Position numbers and translations under genes: made by a program. The notes beneath the pieces were generated by a model. It was not told where the DNA came from. It did no database searches and was given only the letters and a program-made list of their open reading frames with translations. A stretch of DNA of 64,000 nt from Rhodococcus qingshengii (GTDB taxonomy: Bacteria; Actinomycetota; Actinomycetes; Mycobacteriales; Mycobacteriaceae): positions 248,001-312,000 of the forward strand of contig NZ_JAJNCL010000006.1 in NCBI RefSeq assembly GCF_021025955.1, in the 5' to 3' direction. Positions 38,339-47,992 of this stretch are shown piece by piece (position 1 is the first letter of the stretch; each line of letters opens with the position of its first letter).

Positions 38339-39190
38339 TCAGAAAGCGCGTACCGAGCGGATGTTCGAAGCGAGGATGGCCTTGGCGCCGAGTTCGGCCA
38401 AGGCATCCATCACCTGGTTGTGTCCCTTGATCGGAACCATGGCGCGAACCGCGACCCAGTCGGGATCGGCCAACGGCGAGAGCGTCGGTGACTCCATACC
38501 GGGGGTCATCTTGATGGCGTCGTCGAGGATGGTGCGCGGGCAGTCGTAGTCGATCATCAGGTTCTGCTGAGCGAAGACGATTCCGCGTACGCGTTCGATG
38601 AGCTGGTTGCGAGCGGGATCGTCCTGCGGAGCTCCGGTGCGCTCGATCAGGACACCCTCGGAATCGCAGAGCGATTCACCGAAAGCCACGAGGTTGTGTT
38701 GACGGAGAGTACGACCCGATCCGACCACGTCGGCGATCGCGTCGGCGACACCGAGCTGAATCGAGATCTCCACGGCGCCGTCGAGACGGATGACGGTGGC
38801 GTCGAGCCCGCGATCTGTGAGGTCCTTGCGCACGAGGTTCGGGTACGACGTCGCAATGCGAAGGCCGGACAGATCCTCGACCGTCCAATCCTTGCCGGCT
38901 GGTGCTGCGTAGCGGAACGACGAACGGCCGAACCCCAGCGACAGGCGCTCGGACACGGGAGCTCCCGAGTCGCCGGCGAGGTCGCGACCGGTGATGCCGA
39001 GATCCAGTTCACCGGAGCCGACGTAGATCGCAATGTCCTTGGGGCGCAAGAAGAAGAACTCGACCTGGTTGGCAGGATCGAGAACCGTCAGATCACGGGA
39101 ATCAGTGCGTCGACGGTAGCCGGCCTCGCTGAGAATCTCGGCGGCTGACTCGGACAGTGAGCCTTTGTTGGGAACTGCTACGCGCAGCAT
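38339..39190 (-). CDS. hisG: ATP phosphoribosyltransferase HisG (long form)
   Basis: HisG catalyses the first step of histidine synthesis, joining ATP and PRPP. The 283-residue length is the long form, with a C-terminal ACT-like domain for feedback by histidine (about 205-283, [20 protein letters not shown]). The PRPP region reads [20 protein letters not shown], and the N-terminus is [20 protein letters not shown]. It lies 97 bases downstream of hisE on the same strand. Confidence 0.95.
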   Translation of the reverse strand: MLRVAVPNKGSLSESAAEILSEAGYRRRTDSRDLTVLDPANQVEFFFLRPKDIAIYVGSGELDLGITGRDLAGDSGAPVSERLSLGFGRSSFRYAAPAGKDWTVEDLSGLRIATSYPNLVRKDLTDRGLDATVIRLDGAVEISIQLGVADAIADVVGSGRTLRQHNLVAFGESLCDSEGVLIERTGAPQDDPARNQLIERVRGIVFAQQNLMIDYDCPRTILDDAIKMTPGMESPTLSPLADPDWVAVRAMVPIKGHNQVMDALAELGAKAILASNIRSVRAF

Positions 39191-39287
39191 GGTGGATGTC
39201 CTTTCGGAAGGTGTGGGTGACGTGAGACGACGTGAATCGGAAGCCCTGGACGAGCGAGATGGCGAGCATCTCGCTGATCAGCTCCGA

Positions 39288-39551
39288 TCACAGATGTCGG
39301 TACACGTCCTCGAGGGTCAGTCCGCGACCGACCATCAACACCTGCGTCCAGTACAGCAGCTGGGAAATTTCCTCGGCTAGCTGCTCATCGCTCTGGTATT
39401 CCGCAGCGATCCACACTTCACCGGCTTCCTCGATGACCTTTTTGCCCTGCGCATGCACACCGGCGTCGAGGGCGGCGACAGTGCCGGATCCCTCGGGGCG
39501 AGTAGCAGCACGCTCGGTCAATTCGGCGAACAAGGATTCGAAGGTCTTCAC
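39288..39551 (-). CDS. hisE: Phosphoribosyl-ATP pyrophosphatase HisE
   Basis: HisE hydrolyses phosphoribosyl-ATP to phosphoribosyl-AMP, the second step of histidine synthesis. The 87-residue form starts [19 protein letters not shown] and has the MazG-like motif [20 protein letters not shown] and [19 protein letters not shown]. No start has a strong ribosome-binding site. GTGs at 39569 and 39614 are in frame; the latter overlaps the stop of the upstream RluA-like gene as GTGA and would add 21 residues. Confidence 0.9.
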   Translation of the reverse strand: MKTFESLFAELTERAATRPEGSGTVAALDAGVHAQGKKVIEEAGEVWIAAEYQSDEQLAEEISQLLYWTQVLMVGRGLTLEDVYRHL

Positions 39552-39610
39552 GGGTAGACATTCTTTCACGAGGACGGAAGCGGTTTTCACACGCCCACGA
39601 ACAGCGGTGT

Positions 39611-40525
39611 TCACAGCCCTGCGTCGAGGCTGCGCGAACTGACGAACCTGCGGGTCTGCCCGGTGATCGGATCCGGGTACTCCAGCGCCCGCGCCAACAA
39701 TCGCAATGGCGTGGAAAAGTCACCGGGCACCGCGGGTAGGTACTGGGGGTAGTAATTGTCGCCGACGATCGGGATACCGAGGGAGTTCAGATGCAGGCGA
39801 AGCTGATGGGTCCGGCCGGTCCGTGGGAGCAACCTGTATCGCCCGAGCATCCGGCCGGCCGAGTCGGTGATCACCTCGATCAGTTCGATCGACGTCTCAC
39901 TGTTCGGCTCGCCCGCAATCTCGGTGGCCGTCATCTCGCCGTGAACCTTGTTGATGCGACTGCGCACCGTGCGAGGGAAAGTCAGTTCCGGATCGAAGCC
40001 TGCAATCGCCTCGTATTCCTTGACGATCCGCTGCTCGGCAAACAGTTCCTGGTACGGCCGTCGTAGGTCCGGTGTCACGGTGAACACGATGACCCCCGCC
40101 GTCATCCGGTCCAGGCGGTGAACTGGCGCAAGATCCGGAAGATCCAGATCACGACGCAGTCGCACGACCGCGCTTTCGACAATGTGTGCTCCCCGCGGAA
40201 TGGTCGCCAGGAAGTGTGGTTTGTCGATCACGAGAATCGAGTCGTCGCGGTACAGGATCTCGATCTCGTGCGGAACCGGAATCTCGGGAGCTGGTTCGCG
40301 GTAGAAGTACACGAAACGGGTCGGCTGATAAGGCGTTTCGCCGGTGATCCTCCGCCCGTGCTCGTCGACGACATCACCGGCGTTCACAAGGTCCGCCCAC
40401 AGATCCCGCTCCCCCGGATTCTCGGCGACCAGGTGTTCGAGGACGGTACGCGCGGACGACTCGGCCGGCATCCGCAGCCGATCCGGCCCGAGACCGTTTC
40501 GGATCGGCAACGGAGCCTTGGGCAC
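39611..40525 (-). CDS. RluA-family pseudouridine synthase
   Basis: This 304-residue pseudouridine synthase has the catalytic motif [16 protein letters not shown] with Asp139 and the supporting segments [16 protein letters not shown] and [20 protein letters not shown]. It modifies a uridine of rRNA or tRNA; the exact site cannot be told. It lacks an obvious S4 domain. The GTG start lies three bases after the TrhO stop, so the two RNA-modifying genes form one unit, followed by hisE. Confidence 0.88.
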   Translation of the reverse strand: MPKAPLPIRNGLGPDRLRMPAESSARTVLEHLVAENPGERDLWADLVNAGDVVDEHGRRITGETPYQPTRFVYFYREPAPEIPVPHEIEILYRDDSILVIDKPHFLATIPRGAHIVESAVVRLRRDLDLPDLAPVHRLDRMTAGVIVFTVTPDLRRPYQELFAEQRIVKEYEAIAGFDPELTFPRTVRSRINKVHGEMTATEIAGEPNSETSIELIEVITDSAGRMLGRYRLLPRTGRTHQLRLHLNSLGIPIVGDNYYPQYLPAVPGDFSTPLRLLARALEYPDPITGQTRRFVSSRSLDAGL

Positions 40526-40528
40526 TGC

Positions 40529-41389
40529 TCAGTCCTGCTCAAGGTCTGGTGAACAACTTTCGCAGAGCAATTCGAGGGTGCGACCGTCACCGTCGATCCG
40601 ATTGCGGAACCGCGGCGTCGGAGTACCGCAATCGACACAGACGCCGAGCGTCTTGGCTTCGGACGAGAACTCGATGTTCATCCGCTTGTCGAACACGTAC
40701 AAGGAACCGTCCCAGAGACCGCGGTCGCCGAAAGTTTCGCCGTAACGGACGATTCCGCCGTCCAACTGGTAGACCTCGTCGAAGCCACGTGAGCGCATCA
40801 ATGAAGACAACACCTCGCAGCGCACTCCCCCGGTGCAGTAGGTGACCACGGCTTTGCCCTTGAGATGGTCGTACTTGCCGCTGTCGAGTTCGTCGACAAA
40901 ATCGCGAGTGGTGGCCACGTCCGGAACCACTGCATCTCGGAAGCGGCCGATCTCGGCTTCGAAAGCATTGCGCCCGTCGAAGAACACGACCTCGTCACCG
41001 CGTCTGTCGACGAGTTCGTGTAGTTCTTTGGGCGCCAGGTGAACTCCGCCGCCGACTACACCGTTCTCGTCGACTTTCAGCTCGTCGGGGGCACCGAACG
41101 TCACGATTTCCGGGCGAGCCTTCACGCTCAGGCGAGGGAAATCGTGACCGAGTCCGTCCGACCACTTGATGTCAGCGGTGCGGAACGGCTCGTAGCCACG
41201 CGTACCGCGGACGTAACGTTTGACGTCCTCGATGTCACCGCCGACCGTCGCATTTATCCCGTGAGGCGAAACGATGATCCGACCCGTCAAGTTGTTCGAC
41301 TCCGCGAGGCTGTGCTGCCACAGCTTGATCGCTTCCGGGTCCGCCAAGGGCGTGAACTGGTAGAACAGAACAATTTTCGGAATAGCCAC
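40529..41389 (-). CDS. trhO: tRNA uridine-34 hydroxylase TrhO (rhodanese domain)
   Basis: TrhO makes 5-hydroxyuridine at the tRNA wobble position. The 286-residue protein has the N-terminal acylphosphatase-like domain ([37 protein letters not shown]), then the rhodanese domain with active-site YCTGGVRCE (Cys185). A C-terminal zinc-ribbon-like tail follows ([26 protein letters not shown]). It is followed by the RluA-like gene with a three-base gap. Confidence 0.9.
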   Translation of the reverse strand: MAIPKIVLFYQFTPLADPEAIKLWQHSLAESNNLTGRIIVSPHGINATVGGDIEDVKRYVRGTRGYEPFRTADIKWSDGLGHDFPRLSVKARPEIVTFGAPDELKVDENGVVGGGVHLAPKELHELVDRRGDEVVFFDGRNAFEAEIGRFRDAVVPDVATTRDFVDELDSGKYDHLKGKAVVTYCTGGVRCEVLSSLMRSRGFDEVYQLDGGIVRYGETFGDRGLWDGSLYVFDKRMNIEFSSEAKTLGVCVDCGTPTPRFRNRIDGDGRTLELLCESCSPDLEQD

Positions 41390-41401
41390 AGCAAATCCAG
41401 C

Positions 41402-42100
41402 CTAACGTGCCGCGCTCGAGTGAACGTCGTGAAGATCGTGAATGGACAAGTCCACCAGGGACTCTCGGAACACGCGGCCAGGACCGGCCGGGACGTCGAC
41501 CTCACACGGAACGACGAGCACCGCGCAACCCGCGGCGCTGGCCGACGCCGTACCGGTCGGTGAGTCCTCGATCGCGAGGCACTGCGCCGGCTCGAGTCCG
41601 AGCAGGTGCGCGCCGCGCAGGTACGGATCCGCAGCCGGTTTTCCGTTGGGGACCTCGTCGCCGCACACCGAGTGGTCGAAGAACTCACGGCCGAGCATGC
41701 CGAGTGCCCGATCGACCAGAACTCGCTCGGTGTTGGTGACCAGTGCAGAACGCAGACCACCGTCGCGCACGGTCGACAGAGCATCGCGAGCGCCCGGTCG
41801 CCAGGTCACGCCGTCCTCGAACAGATCGCCGACGCGGGTGTACATCCAGTCCTTCGCCTCGCCGATGGCATCGGGATGCTTCTCCAAACCGAGCGCGTCG
41901 AACACCGTCGCCAGTGCGAAGGGGCTCGACGCACCGATGACGGCGATGCGAGTCGCTTCCGTCATCGGTCCGCCCAGGCGTAGGGACAGCTCACGAAGCG
42001 CGATGTCCCACAGCTTCTCCGAATCGAGCAGGGTGCCGTCCATGTCCCACAGGACTCCACCGAGGGTCGTTTCGGATACTTCGGTCAACAACTCAGACAT
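41402..42100 (-). CDS. HAD-superfamily phosphatase (beta-phosphoglucomutase-like)
   Basis: This 232-residue HAD hydrolase has motif I GVLWDMDGTLLDSEKLW, motif II LVTNTERVLVD, the lysine in CGDEVPNGKPAADPYLRGA, and motif III LAIEDSPTGTASASAAGC. The cap between motifs I and II is of the small alpha-helical type, as in phosphoglycolate phosphatase and beta-phosphoglucomutase. The substrate is unknown. The ATG overlaps the end of metH by eight bases, suggesting co-translation. Confidence 0.88.
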   Translation of the reverse strand: MSELLTEVSETTLGGVLWDMDGTLLDSEKLWDIALRELSLRLGGPMTEATRIAVIGASSPFALATVFDALGLEKHPDAIGEAKDWMYTRVGDLFEDGVTWRPGARDALSTVRDGGLRSALVTNTERVLVDRALGMLGREFFDHSVCGDEVPNGKPAADPYLRGAHLLGLEPAQCLAIEDSPTGTASASAAGCAVLVVPCEVDVPAGPGRVFRESLVDLSIHDLHDVHSSAAR

Positions 42101-45100
42101 TGAAATACTTTGCTTCCGGGTGGTGCAGGACAAAAGCGTCAGTGGACTGCTCGGGATGCAGCTGCAGTTCCTCGGACAATTCGACGCCGATTCGCTCGGG
42201 TTCGAGCAGCGCCACCAACTTGGCACGATCCTCGAGGTCCGGGCACGCGCCGTATCCGAACGAATAACGAGCGCCGCGGTACTCGAGATCGAAGTAACCG
42301 GCAACCTCGGTCGGGTCCTGCTCCGCGACGGTATGCCCCTCGGGGAGCACAAGCTCTTCACGAACGCGTCGATGCCAGTACTCCGCCAGAGATTCCGTGA
42401 GCTGGACGCCGATTCCGTGAACTTCGAGGTAATCACGGTACGAGTTCGACGCGAACAACTCGTTGGCGAAGTCCGCGATCGGCTGACCCATCGTCACCAA
42501 CTGGAACGGAAGAACGTCCACCTGGCCGGTCGCTTCTGCTTCCTTGCGCGAGCGCACGAAGTCAGCGATGCACAGGAAACGGTCGCGATGCTGACGCGGG
42601 TAGGTGAACCGGAACCGTTCAGGTGCATCCGGTTTCGGTTCGGTGAGCACGATGACGTCATCGCCCTCCGAGATCGCCGGGAAGTAGCCGTACACAACCG
42701 CGGCGTGCGCGAGGATGCCCTCGGACGTCAGCCGATCGAGCCAGTATCGAAGCCGCGGACGGCCTTCCGACTCGACCAGTTCCTCGTACGTCGGACCGTC
42801 GCCCTTGCGCTGACCGCGAAGGCCCCACTGACCGAGGAAGAGAGCGCGCTCGTCGAGCAGCCCTGAGTACTCGGACAGAGAGATTCCCTTGACGATGCGC
42901 GAGCCCCAGAACGGCGGTGTCGGCACCGCAATGTCGGTAGCGACATCGGAACGCTCCGGCAGGACGACGGGAACCGCTGCAGCTTTACGCTTTTCGGCGA
43001 TGCGCTTGGAACGCTCGTGACGAGCCTTACGCTCGGCGGCCTTCTCGCGAGCAGCGATGGCCTCCGGGCTGTCCGGCGCCGGGCCGCCGCCGCGCTTGGT
43101 AGTCATGATCTGGTCCATCAAGTTCAGACCCTCGAAGGCGTCGCGGGCATAGCTGACGTTGCCCTCGTACACCTCCTGCAGGTCGTTCTCGACGTACGAA
43201 CGCGTCAGCGCGGCACCACCCAGCAAAACCGGGAACTGTTCCGAGACACCGCGAGAGTTCAGTTCCTTGAGGTTGTCCTTCATGACCACTGTCGACTTCA
43301 CGAGCAGTCCGGACATGCCGATGACATCGGCCTTGTGCTCGATCGCAGCATCGAGAATGGTCGCGATGGGCTGCTTGATGCCGAGGTTCACGACGTCGTA
43401 ACCGTTGTTACTCAAGATGATGTCGACAAGGTTCTTGCCGATATCGTGGACGTCGCCCTTGACTGTCGCAATGACGAGGCGACCCTTGCCGTCGTCGTCC
43501 GTCGCTTCCATGTGCGGCTCGAGGAACGCAACTGCTGCCTTCATGACCTCAGCGGACTGCAGAACGAACGGCAACTGCATCTGTCCGGAACCGAACAGTT
43601 CACCGACGGTCTTCATGCCCGAAAGCAGTGTCTCGTTGATGATTTCGATCGGGGACTTGACCGTCATCGCTTCGGTGAGATCGTCGTCGAGGCCGTTGCG
43701 CTCGCCGTCGACGATGCGACGCTCGAGCCGGTCGAACAACGGAAGTCCGGCGAGTTCCTGCGCACGGGACTCGCGCGCCGACGCAGCCGAGACACCCTCG
43801 AACAGAGCCATCAGCTTCTGCAGTGGGTCGTAGCCCTCGCTACGACGGTCGTAGACCAGGTCGAGTGCGGTTTCACGCTGCTCGTCCGGAATTCGCGCCA
43901 TCGGCAAAATCTTGGACGCGTGAACGATCGCCGTGTCCAGACCGGCCTCGGTGCACTCGTGCAGGAACACCGAGTTGAGGACCTGACGTGCCGCCGGGTT
44001 CAAACCGAACGAAATGTTCGAGATACCCAGGGTGAAGTGCAGTTCCGGGTACGCAGCCTTGAGCTGACGGATCGCTTCGATGGTCTCGATGCCGTCGCGT
44101 CGCACCTCTTCCTGACCGGTGGAGATGGGGAAGGTCAACGCGTCGACGATGATGTCGGACTCGGCGAGTCCCCAGTTTCCCTTGATGTCCTCGATCAGAC
44201 GCTTGGCGATGGCGACCTTGGTCTCGGCGGTGCGAGCCTGGCCCTCTTCGTCGATGGTCAGGGCGACGACTGCCGCGCCGTGCTCCTTGACCAACGTCAT
44301 GATCTTGTGAAAACGCGATTCGGGGCCGGCGCCGTCTTCGTAGTTGACGGAGTTGACAGCGCAGCGGCCACCGAGGTGTTCGAGACCGGCCTGCAACACG
44401 GCAGGCTCGGTGGAGTCGAGCATGATCGGCAGCGTCGAGGACGTCGCCAGACGGCTGGCCAGTTCCGACATGTCGGCGGCACCGTCGCGGCCCACGTAGT
44501 CGACGTTGAGGTCGAGCATGTGTGCGCCGTCGCGGGTCTGGTCCTTGGCGATGTCCAGGCACTTCTGGTAGTCCGCGGAGAGCATTGCCTCGCGGAAAGC
44601 CTTGGAGCCGTTGGAGTTCGTGCGTTCACCGATCATCAGGATGCTGGCGTCCTGCTCGAACGGCACCGCCGAGTACAACGAAGAGGTGCTCGGCTCGTGG
44701 ATCGGGGTGCGCTGGGCCTTCTCGACCTGACGGACCGCGTCGGCGACCGCGCTGATGTGCTCGGGTGTCGTACCGCAGCATCCGCCTACGAGGCCGAGTC
44801 CGAACTCGGAAACGAAACCACTGAGGGCTTCGGCCAATTCGTCGGCGGTCAGCGGGTACTCGGCGCCCTTGGGGCCGAGCTGCGGCAGGCCGGCATTGGG
44901 CATGACCGACACCGGCAGCGTCGAATACTTGGACAGGTGCCGGAGATGTTCGCTCATCTCGGCCGGCCCGGTGGCACAGTTCAGGCCGATCATGTCGATA
45001 CCGAGTGGCTCGAGTGCCGTCAGCGCCGCACCGATCTCACTGCCCAGGAGCATCGTTCCAGTTGTCTCTACCGTCACGTGCGTGATGATCGGCAACCGCA

Positions 45101-45662
45101 GTCCGAGTTGCTCCATCGCACGCTGACTGCCGAGAATGGCAGCCTTCACCTGAAGTAGGTCCTGGCAGGTTTCGACCAGGATGGCGTCGGCGCCACCGTC
45201 GATCATGCCGAGCGCAGCTTCGGTGTACGCGTCACGAAGGACTGCGTACGGTGCGTGTCCGAGGCTGGGGAGCTTGGTTCCCGGTCCCATCGAGCCGAGT
45301 ACGAATCGGGCCATGCCGTCGCGGCCTGGTCCCATCTCGTCCGCTACTTCACGGGCGAGAGCAGTGCCTTTTTCCGCGAGTTCGCGGATCCGGTGAGAGA
45401 TGTCGTAGTCGGCGAGGTTGGGCAGGTTGCAACCGAAGGTGTTGGTCTCGACGGCATCGGCACCAGCGGCGAAGTACGCACGGTGGATGTCTTTGAGCAC
45501 GTCGGGACGGGTGTCGTTGAGGATCTCATTGCACCCCTCGAGCCCGAGGAAGTCCTCCAGGGTGAGGTCCGCGGCCTGCAACATGGTGCCCATCGCTCCG
45601 TCGCCGATGACAACGCGCTGTTTCAGCGCATCAAGCAGGGCAGAGTTAAATGGGGCAGACAT
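42093..45662 (-). CDS. metH: Cobalamin-dependent methionine synthase MetH
   Basis: MetH methylates homocysteine with methyl-cobalamin, recharged by methyltetrahydrofolate. The 1189-residue protein has the homocysteine domain (RVVIGDGAMGTMLQAADLTL, zinc cysteines in GLNCATGP and VGGCCGTTPEH), the folate domain (MIGERTNSNGSKAFREAMLS), and the B12 domain with DVHDIG (His739 as lower ligand) plus GMSGLLVKSTVVMKDNL. A C-terminal activation domain follows. No B12 riboswitch lies upstream. It is the main visible user of the cobalamin made by the cob genes of the same window. Confidence 0.97.
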   Translation of the reverse strand: MSAPFNSALLDALKQRVVIGDGAMGTMLQAADLTLEDFLGLEGCNEILNDTRPDVLKDIHRAYFAAGADAVETNTFGCNLPNLADYDISHRIRELAEKGTALAREVADEMGPGRDGMARFVLGSMGPGTKLPSLGHAPYAVLRDAYTEAALGMIDGGADAILVETCQDLLQVKAAILGSQRAMEQLGLRLPIITHVTVETTGTMLLGSEIGAALTALEPLGIDMIGLNCATGPAEMSEHLRHLSKYSTLPVSVMPNAGLPQLGPKGAEYPLTADELAEALSGFVSEFGLGLVGGCCGTTPEHISAVADAVRQVEKAQRTPIHEPSTSSLYSAVPFEQDASILMIGERTNSNGSKAFREAMLSADYQKCLDIAKDQTRDGAHMLDLNVDYVGRDGAADMSELASRLATSSTLPIMLDSTEPAVLQAGLEHLGGRCAVNSVNYEDGAGPESRFHKIMTLVKEHGAAVVALTIDEEGQARTAETKVAIAKRLIEDIKGNWGLAESDIIVDALTFPISTGQEEVRRDGIETIEAIRQLKAAYPELHFTLGISNISFGLNPAARQVLNSVFLHECTEAGLDTAIVHASKILPMARIPDEQRETALDLVYDRRSEGYDPLQKLMALFEGVSAASARESRAQELAGLPLFDRLERRIVDGERNGLDDDLTEAMTVKSPIEIINETLLSGMKTVGELFGSGQMQLPFVLQSAEVMKAAVAFLEPHMEATDDDGKGRLVIATVKGDVHDIGKNLVDIILSNNGYDVVNLGIKQPIATILDAAIEHKADVIGMSGLLVKSTVVMKDNLKELNSRGVSEQFPVLLGGAALTRSYVENDLQEVYEGNVSYARDAFEGLNLMDQIMTTKRGGGPAPDSPEAIAAREKAAERKARHERSKRIAEKRKAAAVPVVLPERSDVATDIAVPTPPFWGSRIVKGISLSEYSGLLDERALFLGQWGLRGQRKGDGPTYEELVESEGRPRLRYWLDRLTSEGILAHAAVVYGYFPAISEGDDVIVLTEPKPDAPERFRFTYPRQHRDRFLCIADFVRSRKEAEATGQVDVLPFQLVTMGQPIADFANELFASNSYRDYLEVHGIGVQLTESLAEYWHRRVREELVLPEGHTVAEQDPTEVAGYFDLEYRGARYSFGYGACPDLEDRAKLVALLEPERIGVELSEELQLHPEQSTDAFVLHHPEAKYFNV

Positions 45663-45713
45663 GCCGTCCAGAGTAGTGGGCGCACCGACAAGCTCTGGCC
45701 GTAGGCTGGGTGG

Positions 45714-46685
45714 GTGAGTCCAAGTGAGTTCCCCGTCACTCCCGACGGCCCGGTCGATTTCGACGATTCCGCGGCCTTCGAGAGCCCTGACGGCTTTGCC
45801 GTCGACAGCAGCGACCGCCTCGAGGGCGACATCCCTGTCCTACGTGATCCCATCCTCGTTGCAGCTTTCGAGGGCTGGAACGACGCCGGTGACGCAGCCA
45901 GCGGTGCGGTCGAACATCTCGAGCTGATCTGGGATGCCCAGCCGCTCGCCGAACTCGATTCCGAGGACTACTACGACTACCAGGTCAACCGTCCCACGGT
46001 CCGTCAGGTCGACGGTGTCACTCGCGAAATCGTTTGGCCGGCAACACGTTTGTCGGTCTGTTCGCCTCCCGGCAGTGAGAGCGACATCGTCCTTCTTCGC
46101 GGGATCGAACCCAACATGCGGTGGCGCAGTTTCTGCGAGGATCTGCTCGAATTGATCGACCAACTGAACGTCAAGACCGTGGTCATCCTCGGCGCCCTGC
46201 TCGCCGACACTCCGCACACCCGCCCGGTGCCGGTCACGGGCACGGCGTACAGCAGCGAATCTGCTGCACGATTCAACCTCGAACAGACCCGATACGAAGG
46301 CCCGACAGGCATCACCGGAGTTCTTCAGGACGAGTGCGTTCGTGCTGGTGTGCCCGCTATTTCGTTCTGGGCAGCGGTTCCGCACTACGTCTCGCAGCCA
46401 CCCAACCCGAAGGCCACGGTGGCCCTCCTTCAACGAGTCGAGGATGTTCTCGACATCGAGGTCCCCCTCGGTGAACTCCCGGCTCAGTCGGAGGACTGGG
46501 AGGAAGCGGTCAACGAAATGACCGCGGACGACGAGGAAATCGGCGAATACGTGCGCACCCTGGAAGAGCGGGGAGACGCCGAAACCGACATCAGCGAAGC
46601 AATCTCCAAGATCGACGGCGACGCCATCGCTGCGGAATTCGAGCGCTACCTCAGACGGCGAGGCCCCGGCAGCTTCGGACTGTGA
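45714..46685 (+). CDS. PAC2 family protein (proteasome assembly chaperone-like fold)
   Basis: This 323-residue PAC2-fold protein has LVAAFEGWNDAGDAASGAVE, YYDYQVNRPTVRQVDG, TVVILGALLADTPHTRPVPV and ISFWAAVPHYVSQPPNPKAT. The name comes from eukaryotic proteasome chaperone 2, but a proteasome role for bacterial members is unproven. The C-terminal helical part is rich in acidic residues. It is divergent from metH, as Rv2125 is in M. tuberculosis. The GTG start is used, and the gene overlaps the MFS gene by GTGA. Confidence 0.88.
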   Translation: MSPSEFPVTPDGPVDFDDSAAFESPDGFAVDSSDRLEGDIPVLRDPILVAAFEGWNDAGDAASGAVEHLELIWDAQPLAELDSEDYYDYQVNRPTVRQVDGVTREIVWPATRLSVCSPPGSESDIVLLRGIEPNMRWRSFCEDLLELIDQLNVKTVVILGALLADTPHTRPVPVTGTAYSSESAARFNLEQTRYEGPTGITGVLQDECVRAGVPAISFWAAVPHYVSQPPNPKATVALLQRVEDVLDIEVPLGELPAQSEDWEEAVNEMTADDEEIGEYVRTLEERGDAETDISEAISKIDGDAIAAEFERYLRRRGPGSFGL

Positions 46686-47845
46686 GCAAGAACACTCCAG
46701 AGGAAGAAGGCGGAAGTACACAGCGCCCCATGCGCCTCCGGCTTCAACTGATCGCGCTGTACGCCGGCGGGTTCCTCGGCCCGTTCGGCGGCGGTGTGGT
46801 TGCTTCGATCCTCCCCGAGATCGGTGACGATCTCGGGGTCGGGCCGTCGGCGGCCGCCTCCTCGCTCACCGCGTACCTGCTCCCCTTCGCCGCTCTGATG
46901 TTGGTGTCCGGGACACTCGGGACGCGGTGGGGCAAAGTCCGGACCGTGCGGATCGCATACGGGGTCTACGTCTTCGCGTCGTTGGCGTGCTTCCTCGCCC
47001 CGACTCTCGAGATTTTCCTGGCCGCCCGGGTACTGCAGGGCTCCGCGAACGCATTCACCACACCGCTACTGCTTGCTTCGTTGGCGGCCGCAACACCGCA
47101 GGCTCGACTGGGTCGAGCACTCGGAGCCTTCGGCGCTTTCCAGGCCGCAGGGCAGTCGTCAGCTCCGTTGATCGGCGGCCTCGCGGCCGAATTCAACTGG
47201 CGTCTGGCCTTTCTCGTCATTGCAGTGGTCGCAGGCATCCTGGGAGCCGTCGGACTCCCGAAGTCCGAAGCGCCGACAGCGACCACTCCCGCACGCCTAC
47301 GAGATGCACTGCGCCCCGAAGTGCTCCGGATCGGCATCGCTGCACTGCTCGGCTGGGGCGCCCTCGGTGGGCTGAGCTTCCTGCTTGCCTTCCGCTTCGA
47401 AGACGAGTTCGGACTATCCCCCACCGTCCGCGGCCTACTGCTCACCGTTTTCGGTGTGGCCGGCATCCTCTCGGCCCGGCGCATCGGAATCCTCATCGAT
47501 CGCATCGGCGCACGTTCCTCCGTGATGATCGGCGCCCTGGGCGGTGCAGTTCTGGTGTCCGTCGTCGGCCTCGCCGGCTTGGTACCGGTGATCGCGATCG
47601 CATGGTTTGTCGCAGGCGTCGCGAGCCAGTTCGTCCTGGTAGGCGTCAACGCGGCGGTACTCGGCTCTGAGGGACCCAACCGCGGCGGCGCCGTGTCGGT
47701 CGTGCAAGCGATGCGCTTCGGCGGCGCTGCCCTTGCTCCCCTGGCCCTGACACCGATCTACGACTCTTCGCCTGCCGCGAGCTTCCTGATCCCTGCGATA
47801 CTGCTCGCCGTCGTCGCTCCCCTGGTGATGCCGAAGCAACGCTGA
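46682..47845 (+). CDS. MFS transporter
   Basis: This 387-residue major facilitator has about 12 hydrophobic helices and the loop 2-3 motif SGTLGTRWGKVRTVRIAYG. Its features fit the drug-efflux (DHA1-like) type: GALGAFQAAGQSSAPLIGGL near helix 5 suggests antiporter motif C. The substrate is unknown. It overlaps the PAC2 gene, so it may be co-transcribed with it. It has no equivalent at this place in M. tuberculosis and begins the accessory segment before mshC. Confidence 0.85.
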   Translation: MSKNTPEEEGGSTQRPMRLRLQLIALYAGGFLGPFGGGVVASILPEIGDDLGVGPSAAASSLTAYLLPFAALMLVSGTLGTRWGKVRTVRIAYGVYVFASLACFLAPTLEIFLAARVLQGSANAFTTPLLLASLAAATPQARLGRALGAFGAFQAAGQSSAPLIGGLAAEFNWRLAFLVIAVVAGILGAVGLPKSEAPTATTPARLRDALRPEVLRIGIAALLGWGALGGLSFLLAFRFEDEFGLSPTVRGLLLTVFGVAGILSARRIGILIDRIGARSSVMIGALGGAVLVSVVGLAGLVPVIAIAWFVAGVASQFVLVGVNAAVLGSEGPNRGGAVSVVQAMRFGGAALAPLALTPIYDSSPAASFLIPAILLAVVAPLVMPKQR

Positions 47846-47992
47846 TCCGTCTTGGCCGGTTTCGGAATTTTTGTTGTGCGAATGGTGACGAGCTTGGGGA
47901 AAAGGACCGCCGTTGTCTTGTGATCGACTGTTTGAGCGATATTCGGCAAATCTCGTGTTTCCGTCAGCGACAGATATTGATACCATTGGAAC

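Noticed and set aside
45663..45713. Possible B12 riboswitch upstream of metH
   Set aside because: The 51-base divergent gap is too short and has no B12 box.
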